A stretch of 29,970 bases of DNA, from the NCBI GenBank assembly GCA_035552775.1, contig DASZKW010000038.1:1-29970 (forward strand), read 5' to 3'. A program made the position numbers and the translations under genes. The notes beneath the pieces were generated by a model, which did no database searches, was not told the DNA's origin, and saw nothing but the letters and a program-made list of their open reading frames with translations. Positions within the stretch are counted from its first letter, which is position 1. Every line of letters starts with the position of its first letter. The DNA comes from DASZKW01 sp035552775 (GTDB lineage Bacteria > Actinomycetota > Acidimicrobiia > Acidimicrobiales > Palsa-688). Of the stretch, positions 1-6,096 are shown one piece after another.

Positions 1-96
1 CCCGCAGGAGGCGACGGCGTCGACCAGGAGGATCATCCGCCAGTCGGCGATCTCGCCGGGAGCGGTCAGGAACGACAGGTCGGTCGGCGCGCTCAC
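1..96 (-). CDS. N-terminal piece of an unknown protein, cut by the window edge
   Basis: A GTG at 94-96 opens a minus-strand frame that stays open for 32 codons to the window edge, reading MSAPTDLSFLTAPGEIADWR and then a hydrophobic stretch (MILLVDAVASCG). The hydrophobic segment after a short polar N-terminus could be the first helix of a dimerisation domain, as in some SAM-dependent methyltransferases, but 32 residues are too few to name it. There is no clear Shine-Dalgarno. The frame may equally be chance, given the high GC content. Confidence 0.3.
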   Translation of the reverse strand, partial: MSAPTDLSFLTAPGEIADWRMILLVDAVASCG

Positions 97-229
97 AAGT
101 TGGGGATGTTAGCCCTAGCGCTCTGTCCACCAGCCTGAAGATGGTCGGCCCGACCGACACCGCCAGCAGGTCACCGGCCAACCTCGGCGCCATTCGCGAT
201 CGCCGCTCCCTTGCCTTGGTCAGGGCGGC

Positions 230-417
230 TTAGCAGTCAAGCACTTCCATGTCGTAAAGCGTGAACGCCTGACCGCGCGTGACGATGGTGAGGTACCGGC
301 GACCTCAGCGTGCGTCGCCGTGATGGACAGGAGGTGGAAGCCTGCGTCGGGTGCGGCTGCGACCAGCGAGCCGTCCACGTCGAGCTTGCCCAGGGCCGAC
401 TTGATGCTGGCCTCCAT
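230..417 (-). pseudogene. short frameshifted fragment of an unknown protein
   Basis: From ATG 417 the minus strand reads MEASIKSALGKLDVDGSLVA and on to HAEVAG, which has natural codon usage and amphipathic character. Around position 300 the sensible reading jumps to another frame (YLTIVTRGQAFTLYDMEVLD, then C and TAA at 230-232), while the original frame degenerates into Arg/Ser-rich sequence. A single indel near the GGTACC at about 293-298 would restore one protein of about 65 residues. The family is not recognised. It lies beside other decayed genes, so a broken gene is more likely than a sequencing error, but either is possible. Confidence 0.35.
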
Positions 418-431
418 ATCGGATCAGCCGG

Positions 432-1228
432 GCGACAGGGGTGCCATTGCGCCCGATGATGATCACCGTCGGGATCCTCGTGTCCTACCTCATCGCCTTG
501 TTGATCCTCGAGGTGGCGCCTCACTCGGCCAAGGGCGCCGACTGGAGGCTCATCCTCGGCCTGGGCGCCCTGCCCGGGGTCCTCGGCGTGGCGCTGCGGG
601 CCCGGATGCCCGAATCGCCGAGATGGTTGATGCTCCACGGACGAAGTAGCTAGGCCCACACCCAAAGCGCGCTCGGACAGTTGGGCATAGACGCATCCGA
701 GGACGAGGTCCGCGACACAGCCGACCAGCTCACCGAAAAGGAGCGCGAGCAGAAACGGAAGTCGCAGTGGACCGCCGGGGTGAAGCGGGCGCTGATCGTG
801 GTCTGCGTCTTTTTCGTCTTCCACCAGGTCACTGGGATCAACGTGCCGTTTTACTACGGCCCCCGTGTGCTGGCCGGCTTCTTCCAGGGCCCCAAGTCCA
901 CCGCGGTCGGCGCGGCCACCGCCGGCGTCGAGGTCACCGCCATCTTGGGGGCGGTCAACGTGATCGCCACCTACTTCGGCTTCCGCTCCATCGACAAGGT
1001 GGGCAGGCGCAAGCTGGCCATCAGCGGCTACCCGGGCATGACCACCTTTATCCTCGTCGCCGCCCTCGGCGTGGCCTACATGACCGGGGTGCCAAGACCG
1101 TGGTGGTCATGGTGGGCTTCTCGTTTTCCATCGCCTCATTCGCGCCAAGTTCCTGCCCGAGAACCAAGGGCCTGGCGCTCAAGGAGGTGATCGAGGTGTT
1201 CGAACAAAAGGCCGTGGTGGTCGCTTGG
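432..1228 (+). pseudogene. sugar-porter MFS transporter, multiply frameshifted remnant
   Basis: Three or four plus-strand frames together spell parts of a sugar/inositol-type major facilitator. Positions 453-653 give a TM segment (MMITVGILVSYLIALLILEV), then ADWRLILGLGALPGVLG and RMPESPRWLM, the PESPRWL motif after TM6. The frame stops at TAG 651-653 and resumes at about 665-1085 with the central loop, TM7 (VFFVFHQVTGINVPFYYGP) and the sugar-porter motif DKVGRRKLAISGYPG. A third frame (about 1089-1142) gives one more TM segment. The C-terminal PETKG motif and EVIEVFEQ appear at about 1155-1207 after another shift. The N-terminal half and TM10-12 are missing. It is therefore a truncated, internally deleted pseudogene that cannot make a working transporter. 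Confidence 0.85.
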
Positions 1229-1266
1229 TCGGGCCGCGGGGCCAGGCGCAGCTCGGCCCAGCCGGG
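1217..1266 (-). pseudogene. 50-bp scrap of an L,D-transpeptidase gene
   Basis: On the minus strand this stretch reads PGWAELRLAPRPDQATT. It matches 46 of 50 bases of 10365-10414, which encodes PGWAEVRLAQRPNQATT in the intact L,D-transpeptidase further along this window. Similarity stops abruptly on both sides. It abuts the C-terminal codons of the MFS remnant in the opposite orientation, so two unrelated dead genes have been joined here. Confidence 0.7.
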
Positions 1267-1475
1267 GCCTCGCTCGCTTCGCTCGCTCGGTTGGTATCGA
1301 AGGAAGCAGGACAACCTCGCGGCGCCTCGGGAGGGCTGTCAGTCGTCTTGGCAAGAACATCGATAGAGCCCTTCCACGCCCGTCGTCGGAATCGCCCTCT
1401 GCTAGGTCAGGCGCTTCCGCGGCAACAGCTGCCGCCCCGTCGGTCGGAAAGCGCCCCGACCTCCAATGCCTTATG

Positions 1476-2192
1476 TCAACGGCGGCGCTGGCTGCCTGGC
1501 CGCTTGGGGCGCGGCGGAGTACCGGGCGGGGTGACCCGGCCTGTCCCCCGGCGGGCGGACCCGCTCGTCCCCTCCCGGGTGACCGTTGCCGTAGCTGGCG
1601 GGGTGAACCGGCCTGTTCCCCATCCGCCGTGGTCACCCGCCGCCGGCTTGCCTAGTAGCGACTGTCGCTGTGTGCGGGCTCGGGAGTTGAACCGCCCGAT
1701 GAACGCCGAGACCGCGTCTTGGTCGTCGAGTTTGACGCCCTCTTCGAGGGCTGCTGTCCACAGCCTCTTACCGGGGCTGTAGAGAGACCGGTCGGCCATG
1801 CGCCGGCGGAAAGGAGGCCCGAGTCCTCCCACGTGGTCCACCAGGACCTGCCGGTCGTCGCTGGCGGGGTCGAGCAGGTCGGTGTCGGCCAAGAATTCTA
1901 TAAACGCCAACGTCTCGGGGATGACCTCGTCGAGGCCGTCGGCATCCATGACCACCTTGGCCGGGTAGAGCCCCAGCAGTACCTCGTCGACGTCGGCGCA
2001 GGTCCAGCGGGTGAGGTGCCCGTCGACGTAGCCCCACTTGTAGTGGACCAGATGCTCGAAGCTGTCGTCTCCCAGAGGACACCCGGACGCTTGGGTCCAA
2101 CGAGCCCACCTTTCGCGGAGTTCGCCGAGCGCCGCCTGGTAGCCGTCCTCGGTCTCGGGGTCAGAGCAGAGTGTGGTGTGGGCTTTGGCCAT
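1476..2192 (-). CDS. hypothetical protein, 238 aa, Pro/Arg-rich tail
   Basis: I do not recognise the family. Residues 1-165 look like a genuine soluble, mostly helical, acidic domain, with conspicuous Trp/His positions (RWARWTQ, HLVHYKWGYVDGHLTRWT) and VIPETLAFIEFLADTDLLDP. Residues 185-238 change character: they are Gly/Thr/Pro/Arg-rich and contain an imperfect repeat (GTGRFTPPATATV and GTGRVTPPGTPPRP). That tail is encoded by a DNA direct repeat (about 1534-1555 and 1600-1625), so the true C-terminus may have been lost and replaced by read-through into repeat DNA. The start is ATG 2192; no Shine-Dalgarno is visible. There are no membrane segments or signal peptide. Confidence 0.6.
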   Translation of the reverse strand: MAKAHTTLCSDPETEDGYQAALGELRERWARWTQASGCPLGDDSFEHLVHYKWGYVDGHLTRWTCADVDEVLLGLYPAKVVMDADGLDEVIPETLAFIEFLADTDLLDPASDDRQVLVDHVGGLGPPFRRRMADRSLYSPGKRLWTAALEEGVKLDDQDAVSAFIGRFNSRARTQRQSLLGKPAAGDHGGWGTGRFTPPATATVTREGTSGSARRGTGRVTPPGTPPRPKRPGSQRRR

Positions 2193-2285
2193 CTACCCAT
2201 GATGGTCCAGGGTCCGCCCGCCGGTGGGTGACCCCGCCGTGGATGAGGCCACTCGACCGCCTCGGCCGGTCGCGGTGGAGCCCGG

Positions 2286-2338
2286 CGATCTTCGCATACC
2301 GCCTGGAAGCAGGCGCCTATGTCGAAATGGCCTCGGCC
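2286..2338 (+). pseudogene. possible Uma2-family nuclease C-terminal scrap
   Basis: A short plus-strand frame reads IFAYRLEAGAYVEMASA and then stops at TGA. The pattern Y-R-L-x-x-G-x-Y-x-E resembles the late strand of Uma2/DUF820 restriction-endonuclease-like proteins. Nothing else of the family is readable in this 291-bp gap (2193-2483), so it is at best a remnant. Confidence 0.2.
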
Positions 2339-2483
2339 TGACCGGGCGGCCGGCTATGGCGTGTCGTTGCGGTTCCTCGGTCGCACCAACACCAGATCTG
2401 TGCGGCCGTGGTCGACTTCGCCGCCGAACTTCCCCCGGTGGCGCCCGCGGTGTTCCCGGGCCTCTGCTCGAAGGCGCCGTCGG

Positions 2484-2828
2484 CTACAGGTCAAGGACAT
2501 GACGGAGGCCTCGACCCACCTCGTTCATGAGTGTCGGCGGGGCGGTACCCAAGTGGTCGGTGAGATCGGTCTTGTTCAGGGTGACCAGGGCAGTCACATT
2601 GACGACGGAGTCCCGCGGCAGGCCGGTGGCCGTGGCCGGCACGAACACGTTGCCAGGCATGGTTGCCAGGCTGGTGTTCGAGGTGATGACGGCGGCGAGG
2701 ATCGTCGCCAGGCGGCTCCTGTTGTACGTGTCGGCGGAGATGACGAGCACCGGCCGGCGCTTGGCCGGGCGTGAGCCGACCGGCGCTTCGAGATCAGCCC
2801 AGTAGATGCCGCCTCGTTCGATCACCAC
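2484..2828 (-). CDS. MazF/PemK-type mRNA interferase toxin
   Basis: This 114-aa protein has the MazF fold signature: an N-terminal RGGIYWADLEAPVGSRPAK followed by RRPVLVISADTYNRS, then ITSNT, and a C-terminal NVTALVTLNKTDL. In the family the first Arg and the Thr/Ser of the S3 region form the active site that cuts single-stranded RNA. Start GTG 2828 (or the next GTG, 2825) overlaps the last codons of the upstream antitoxin by 7 bp, as expected for translational coupling. It is the distal gene of a four-gene minus-strand toxin-antitoxin block. The length is normal and no lesion is seen, so it should be active. Confidence 0.9.
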   Translation of the reverse strand: MVIERGGIYWADLEAPVGSRPAKRRPVLVISADTYNRSRLATILAAVITSNTSLATMPGNVFVPATATGLPRDSVVNVTALVTLNKTDLTDHLGTAPPTLMNEVGRGLRHVLDL

Positions 2829-3070
2829 TCATAGGTGGTCCCGGCCAGCAACCGGTGGCCAGCGGCAATGGCGTCGGCGGCCGAGTCGTCGCCCTCCTCA
2901 AGCCCAGCCACGGCTAGATCGATCTGGCCGGTAACCGACTCGCTGTCCAGTTCGTCGAGGTAGCGGGCGGCGGCACGAGAGAAGAGCTCCGAGCGGCTCA
3001 TGCGAAGGTCCTGAGCGCGCCGCGACGCCCGTTCGTAGATGTCGTCTGGAACCGAGATCGCAGTCTTCAC
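2822..3070 (-). CDS. ribbon-helix-helix antitoxin paired with the MazF toxin
   Basis: This 82-aa protein begins MKTAISVPDDIYERASRRAQ and continues MSRSELFSRAAARYLDEL, a textbook RHH (MetJ/Arc/CopG) domain in residues 1-42 with the beta strand TAISVP that contacts DNA. The acidic C-terminal half (residues 43-82) would wrap the toxin. The start is GTG 3070, only 4 bp after the vapC stop codon. A TATACT box lies exactly 6 nt before the start, so it can be transcribed leaderless from its own promoter as well as by read-through. It ends inside the start of the toxin gene. An RHH-type MazE partner is known for MazF homologues in actinobacteria. Confidence 0.88.
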   Translation of the reverse strand: MKTAISVPDDIYERASRRAQDLRMSRSELFSRAAARYLDELDSESVTGQIDLAVAGLEEGDDSAADAIAAGHRLLAGTTYEW

Positions 3071-3096
3071 ACCCTTAGTATAACCCGGTATTACCG
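3071..3096 (-). promoter_or_regulatory. leaderless promoter and palindromic operator inside the end of vapC
   Basis: On the minus strand, -10 box TATACT (3077-3082) is followed by 6 nt (AAGGGT) and the GTG start at 3070. Directly upstream lies an 11-bp palindrome, CGGTATTACCG (3086-3096; 5-bp arms), which overlaps the last vapC codons. The geometry suggests an internal promoter with an operator for the RHH antitoxin. No convincing -35 was found. Confidence 0.5.
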
Positions 3097-3503
3097 AGCG
3101 CGGATATGACGTCGGTGCGGGAGAAGTCGTCGCCCTTGTACAGCAAGGGCGACCCGGTCGCCCGGGCGAGAGCGTAGGCGAAGCAGTCGCCGAAGTTCAG
3201 CCCTGCGGGGTGGCCGCTGCCCCTGCCGAAATCGCGGTAGGCACGACGGGCGATCTCGGCATGCTCTGGCGTCACCGGTTCGACTTTGGCACCGGTCGCG
3301 GTCACGAGATCGTCGAATCGACCGCTGAGCACGGGATCATGGTTGGCATCGACGACGATGGCGGTTTCGAGATATGTCCCCGCCGAGAGTCGCAACCCGG
3401 TGGCGCGGGCCACGGCATCGACATAACGATCTGCGTCAGGCTCGGCTCGCAGGATGGCGATGATCGCCGATGTGTCGATGATCACCGATGTGTCGCTGGT
3501 CAC
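3075..3503 (-). CDS. vapC: VapC PIN-domain ribonuclease toxin
   Basis: This 142-aa PIN-domain protein carries the acidic residues expected for Mg-dependent RNA cleavage: D10 in VIIDTSAII, E46 in TYLETAIV, D106 in LNFGDCFAYALA and D125/D126 in LYKGDDFSRTD. All four are present and the length is typical, so it should be active. Start ATG 3503 overlaps the vapB stop by 4 bp (ATGA type), giving translational coupling. It ends 4 bp before the next antitoxin gene. VapC toxins usually cut tRNA or the sarcin-ricin loop of 23S rRNA; the target here cannot be read from sequence. Confidence 0.93.
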   Translation of the reverse strand: MTSDTSVIIDTSAIIAILRAEPDADRYVDAVARATGLRLSAGTYLETAIVVDANHDPVLSGRFDDLVTATGAKVEPVTPEHAEIARRAYRDFGRGSGHPAGLNFGDCFAYALARATGSPLLYKGDDFSRTDVISALGNTGLY

Positions 3504-3763
3504 CGGGGCAACCCTGACTCGTCGTAGAGGAGATCGCCGTGGTCGCCGCTGCGGTACGGCTCGATCCAGCGGTTGGCAGCATCGGCGGCGATCTCGCGCA
3601 CCCGGGCGGCCCTCACAGCCGCAGCCGCCACGTCGCCACCTTGCAGACGGTCGAGACGCTCACGGAGCGCGACGGTGATGGCGCGCGTGACGTTTTCGCC
3701 GGTCGCCGCAGCCAGCTCACGCGCCATGCGCTCTGCCTCCACGTTCTTGATGTTCAGGCTCAT
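3500..3763 (-). CDS. vapB: VapB antitoxin (Rv0623-like)
   Basis: The N-terminus (MSLNIKNVEAERMARELAAA, then TGENVTRAITVALRERLDRL) is the classic short VapB DNA-binding domain of the Rv0623/PSK family. The C-terminal part (residues 50-87, with RWIEPYRSGDHGDLLYDESGLPR) matches the toxin-wrapping tail seen in these antitoxins. It is the first gene of the four-gene toxin-antitoxin block. Start ATG 3763 has no Shine-Dalgarno but has TAGATT exactly 6 nt upstream, pointing to leaderless translation. An inverted repeat covers the promoter, consistent with autoregulation by the VapBC complex. Confidence 0.93.
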   Translation of the reverse strand: MSLNIKNVEAERMARELAAATGENVTRAITVALRERLDRLQGGDVAAAAVRAARVREIAADAANRWIEPYRSGDHGDLLYDESGLPR

Positions 3764-3798
3764 AGCAGAAATCTACCATAAAGAGTCTAGCTTTCTGC
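3764..3798 (-). promoter_or_regulatory. vapBC promoter with inverted-repeat operator
   Basis: Minus-strand -10 box TAGATT (3770-3775) lies 6 nt before the vapB ATG. Perfect 7-bp half-sites GCAGAAA (3765-3771) and TTTCTGC (3792-3798) flank the promoter core, a layout typical of VapBC autorepression. The -35 region coincides with the distal half-site. Confidence 0.55.
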
Positions 3799-3950
3799 CG
3801 AGCTGGCTGGGCTTCGCTGCCGGCGTTTGGCGGTCGGATCCGAGCCGGCGGCGGGCCCGAGGCGTCGGCGCCGCTCCGGGCGGCCGGCGCGGCGGGTGCC
3901 CTTTCCCCACCTCCTGCCCGGCGCGAACCGGGAGCGGTGGGGCGCATCGG

Positions 3951-3962
3951 TACGCTTCCGTC
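3951..3962 (+). promoter_or_regulatory. -10 box of a leaderless transcript
   Basis: TACGCT (3951-3956) is followed by 6 nt and then the GTG at 3963. This spacing is what a leaderless actinobacterial transcript shows, and it decides the start of the downstream gene over a long open frame extending upstream. Confidence 0.5.
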
Positions 3963-4865
3963 GTGCGGATCGTCTCGCTGCTGCCGTCTGCCACCGAGAT
4001 TCTCTTTGCCGTCGGAGCGGGCGACGACGTCGTCGGGGTGAGCTTCGAGTGCGACTTCCCGCCCCAGGCACGCTTCCGCCGGATCGTGTCCACGTCGGCT
4101 CTGTCGGGGGCGTCGACGGGGGCGTCGACGCCGGGCCAGATCGACTCGGAGGTGTCGGCGCGCCTGGCCGCCGGGGAGGACCTGTACCACCTGGATGAGG
4201 GGGCGTTGCGCGACCTCGACCCCGATCTGATCGTCACCCAGGACCTGTGCGCGGTGTGCGCGGTGGACGTGGGCCACGTCGACGCCGCCCTCGAGCACCT
4301 CGGTTGTCGGGGCCAGGTGCTGACCGTGGACCCCCAGACCCTCGATGACGTCATCGACTCCGTGCTGGGGGTGGGGTCGGCCACCGGCCACCTCCAGGCG
4401 GCCGAGGAACTGGTCGCGGCGCTACGGGGGCGCCTTGGTGCGCTGGCGCAGACTGTGGGAAAGCGGCCCCGGCCCCGGGTGGCGGTGCTCGAGTGGACCG
4501 ATCCCCCGTTCAGCGCCGGGCACTGGGTGCCCGACATGGTGGCAGCCGCCGGGGGTACCTCGGTGCTCGGTGTGTCCGGTTGCCGCTCGCAGCGCACGAC
4601 GTGGGCGGATGTGACGGCCGCCTCCGCCGAGATTGTCGTGGTAGCCCCGTGTGGCTACGGCCTGGTCGCGGCTGGCGAGCAGGCAAGGGCCGTCGTCGCC
4701 GCCGGTCACCTGCGGCCGGGTGCGCCGGTGTGGGCGGTGGACGCCGACGCCGCCTTCGTCCGCCCCGGCCCGCGCCTGGTCGACGGTGTCGAGGCGCTGG
4801 CGGCCATCTTGCACCCCGATGTGGTGGCGCCGCGGCCCGATCTCGCCGCCCTCATCTCGACATAG
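3963..4865 (+). CDS. cytoplasmic BtuF-like cobalamin-binding protein
   Basis: This 300-aa protein of the TroA/BtuF periplasmic-binding fold begins VRIVSLLPSATEILFAVGAG and has FECDFPP, DLIVTQDLCAVCAVD and PFSAGHWVPDMVAAAGG. These are signatures of the widely distributed family annotated as cobalamin-binding protein or Fe-hydroxamate-like binding protein. There is no signal peptide or lipobox and no ABC transporter genes are nearby, so it is probably cytosolic, unlike true BtuF; its ligand is inferred, not shown. The open frame extends 390 bp upstream, but GTG 3963 is supported by family alignment at SLLPSATE and by a TACGCT -10 box 6 nt before it. Confidence 0.85.
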   Translation: MRIVSLLPSATEILFAVGAGDDVVGVSFECDFPPQARFRRIVSTSALSGASTGASTPGQIDSEVSARLAAGEDLYHLDEGALRDLDPDLIVTQDLCAVCAVDVGHVDAALEHLGCRGQVLTVDPQTLDDVIDSVLGVGSATGHLQAAEELVAALRGRLGALAQTVGKRPRPRVAVLEWTDPPFSAGHWVPDMVAAAGGTSVLGVSGCRSQRTTWADVTAASAEIVVVAPCGYGLVAAGEQARAVVAAGHLRPGAPVWAVDADAAFVRPGPRLVDGVEALAAILHPDVVAPRPDLAALIST

Positions 4866-4987
4866 GGCTTGGAGGCTTGGCGTTCAACTCCGATACGGCT
4901 GCTCGGCGCGGGCGATGCGTGCCTGGGCCTCGGGTCGGGTTTCCTGTTCCCAGCTCCTTCACCACCCGCCTCGTCGGCTCGAACCCG

Positions 4988-5357
4988 TCAGTCCTGACCC
5001 GTGCCTGGTACATGGTCGCCCGGGTAGGTGTCGCGCCCGGCCGGCCGGGGCGTGAGCCAGACGGCGAGGACCGGGTCTACGAGGCGCCAGGTGGGGCGCC
5101 GGGCGGGGACGCGCAAGACGACGCCTGAGGCCTGCAGGCGGGCGAGGGCGTTTTTGACGGCCGCGCCCCGGGCTCCTTCGCTGCGGTATGGGGGGCGGCC
5201 GTGGGCTACGTCGAGAAGCACCCGGCGCTGCGCGGCGGACAGGGCGTCCCAAAGCTGGGTGTACTCGCCGTTGAGGGCGACGAGCACCTGGGCGCGGACG
5301 GTGTCCCAGTCGGCCAGCTCGGCGCGCCCGCCGTCGGCAACGGTTCTCCCCGTTGCA
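4988..5357 (-). pseudogene. C-terminal remnant of an AAA ATPase with winged helix
   Basis: The minus-strand frame reads ELADWDTVRAQVLVALNGEY, then AQRRVLLDVAHGR, KNALARLQASGVV and WRLVDPVLAVWL. This is the winged-helix tail found after the P-loop domain in a family of prokaryotic (archaeal-type) ATPases. No Walker A or B region is present, and the frame is closed by TAA just upstream (about 5364), so only the last quarter of the gene remains. A small protein could begin at GTG 5287, but it would lack the ATPase. It abuts the promoter of the RHH-MazF pair, whose arrival may have removed the rest. Confidence 0.6.
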
Positions 5358-5392
5358 TACCATTAGCCATCCCGAAGCGGTATGCTCAGTCG
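5355..5392 (+). promoter_or_regulatory. RHH-mazF promoter with inverted-repeat operator
   Basis: Perfect half-sites GCATACC (5355-5361) and GGTATGC (5379-5385) are separated by 17 bp. The second half-site overlaps the -10 box TATGCT (5381-5386), which is 6 nt before the GTG start at 5393. The arrangement fits an operator bound by the RHH antitoxin encoded just downstream, on a leaderless transcript. Confidence 0.6.
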
Positions 5393-5647
5393 GTGACCAC
5401 CCGGCAGATCGCCGTCCGCCTTCCCGTGCACCTCCTGGAGGAGCTTGACGAGCTCGTGGCCGCGGGGACCTACGAGAGCCGGGCGTCAGCGGTAAGAGCC
5501 GGTATAGAAGCGATCACGGCTCGGCGGCGTCGCCAGCAGATCGATGAGGCGATCCTCGATGGGTACCACCGGATACCACCCTCGGGAGCAGAAGACGAGG
5601 CGGCCCTCGCATCGCTGCGTGACGCCGTCGCCGAAGAGCCGTGGTGA
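5393..5647 (+). CDS. ribbon-helix-helix antitoxin (second MazEF-type module)
   Basis: This 84-aa protein starts VTTRQIAVRLPVHLLEELDE and continues VAAGTYESRASAVRAGIEAI, a clear RHH/CopG domain in residues 3-45. The C-terminal half is acidic (PPSGAEDEAALASLRDAV, then AEEPW) and would contact the toxin. GTG 5393 is preferred because the RHH strand RQIAVRLP begins right after it, and because TATGCT lies 6 nt upstream; the upstream extension of the frame has no homology-like character. The gene overlaps the downstream toxin. It is unrelated in detail to the RHH antitoxin at 3.0 kb. Confidence 0.88.
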   Translation: MTTRQIAVRLPVHLLEELDELVAAGTYESRASAVRAGIEAITARRRRQQIDEAILDGYHRIPPSGAEDEAALASLRDAVAEEPW

Positions 5648-5961
5648 GCGAACCTCGTCGTGGCGAGGTGTGGTGGGGGGAGATCGAGTACCTCGGACGG
5701 CGACCCTTCCTGGTCATGACCAGATCGACGGCGATCACCGTGGTCAACAGTGTCCTCGCTGCGCCTGTCACACGCACTGTTCGACACCTGCCCACGGAGC
5801 TGCCACTCGGTCCCGATGACGGGATGCCTACGGAGTGTGCGGCGAGCTTTGACAACCTGCGCGTCGTGCCCAAGTCCCGTCTGGTCGATCGAATCTGCGG
5901 CCTGGACACGATGCGCATGATCGAGGCCTGTGCCGCCCTGCGGGTTGCGGTCGACTGCTGA
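5641..5961 (+). CDS. MazF/PemK-type endoribonuclease toxin
   Basis: The 106-aa protein has the MazF N-terminus RRGEVWWGEIEYLGRRPFLV followed by TRSTAITVVNSVLAAPVT and the C-terminal helix region CAASFDNLRVVPKSRL. GTG codons at 5641 and 5644 can both serve as start. Either overlaps the antitoxin stop (TGA 5645-5647) by 4-7 bp, the usual coupled arrangement. It completes the second mazEF-like module of this window; the two toxins share only family-level similarity. Confidence 0.88.
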   Translation: MVSEPRRGEVWWGEIEYLGRRPFLVMTRSTAITVVNSVLAAPVTRTVRHLPTELPLGPDDGMPTECAASFDNLRVVPKSRLVDRICGLDTMRMIEACAALRVAVDC

Positions 5962-6096
5962 ACTGCGGCGCGCCTTGCGTCGGGCGGCCGGGTACGGCCC
6001 CGATTCCGACGGTGAGTCCACCTGGTATCCCCAGGGCGATCCCCAGCTTTTGGCCCCTTGTCGTCCACAGTCGCGGGCCGCAACACTAGGGGCGAC

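Noticed and set aside
237..824. Long minus-strand open frame across the MFS remnant
   Set aside because: Its composition (His/Arg/Pro/Gly-rich) is that of a GC-rich shadow frame. The plus strand carries clear MFS motifs over the same bases.
1268..1290. CGCTCGCTTCGCTCGCTCG as a regulatory palindrome
   Set aside because: It is a short tandem GC-rich run in decayed DNA with no gene start near it.
3573..3962. N-terminal extension of the BtuF-like protein
   Set aside because: The extension is antisense to vapB and low in protein character. The family N-terminus and a -10 box place the start at 3963.
4965..4995. tRNA T-loop-like string (GGGTTCGAGCC on the minus strand)
   Set aside because: No acceptor, D-arm or anticodon stem can be paired around it, and it lies in the tail of the ATPase remnant.
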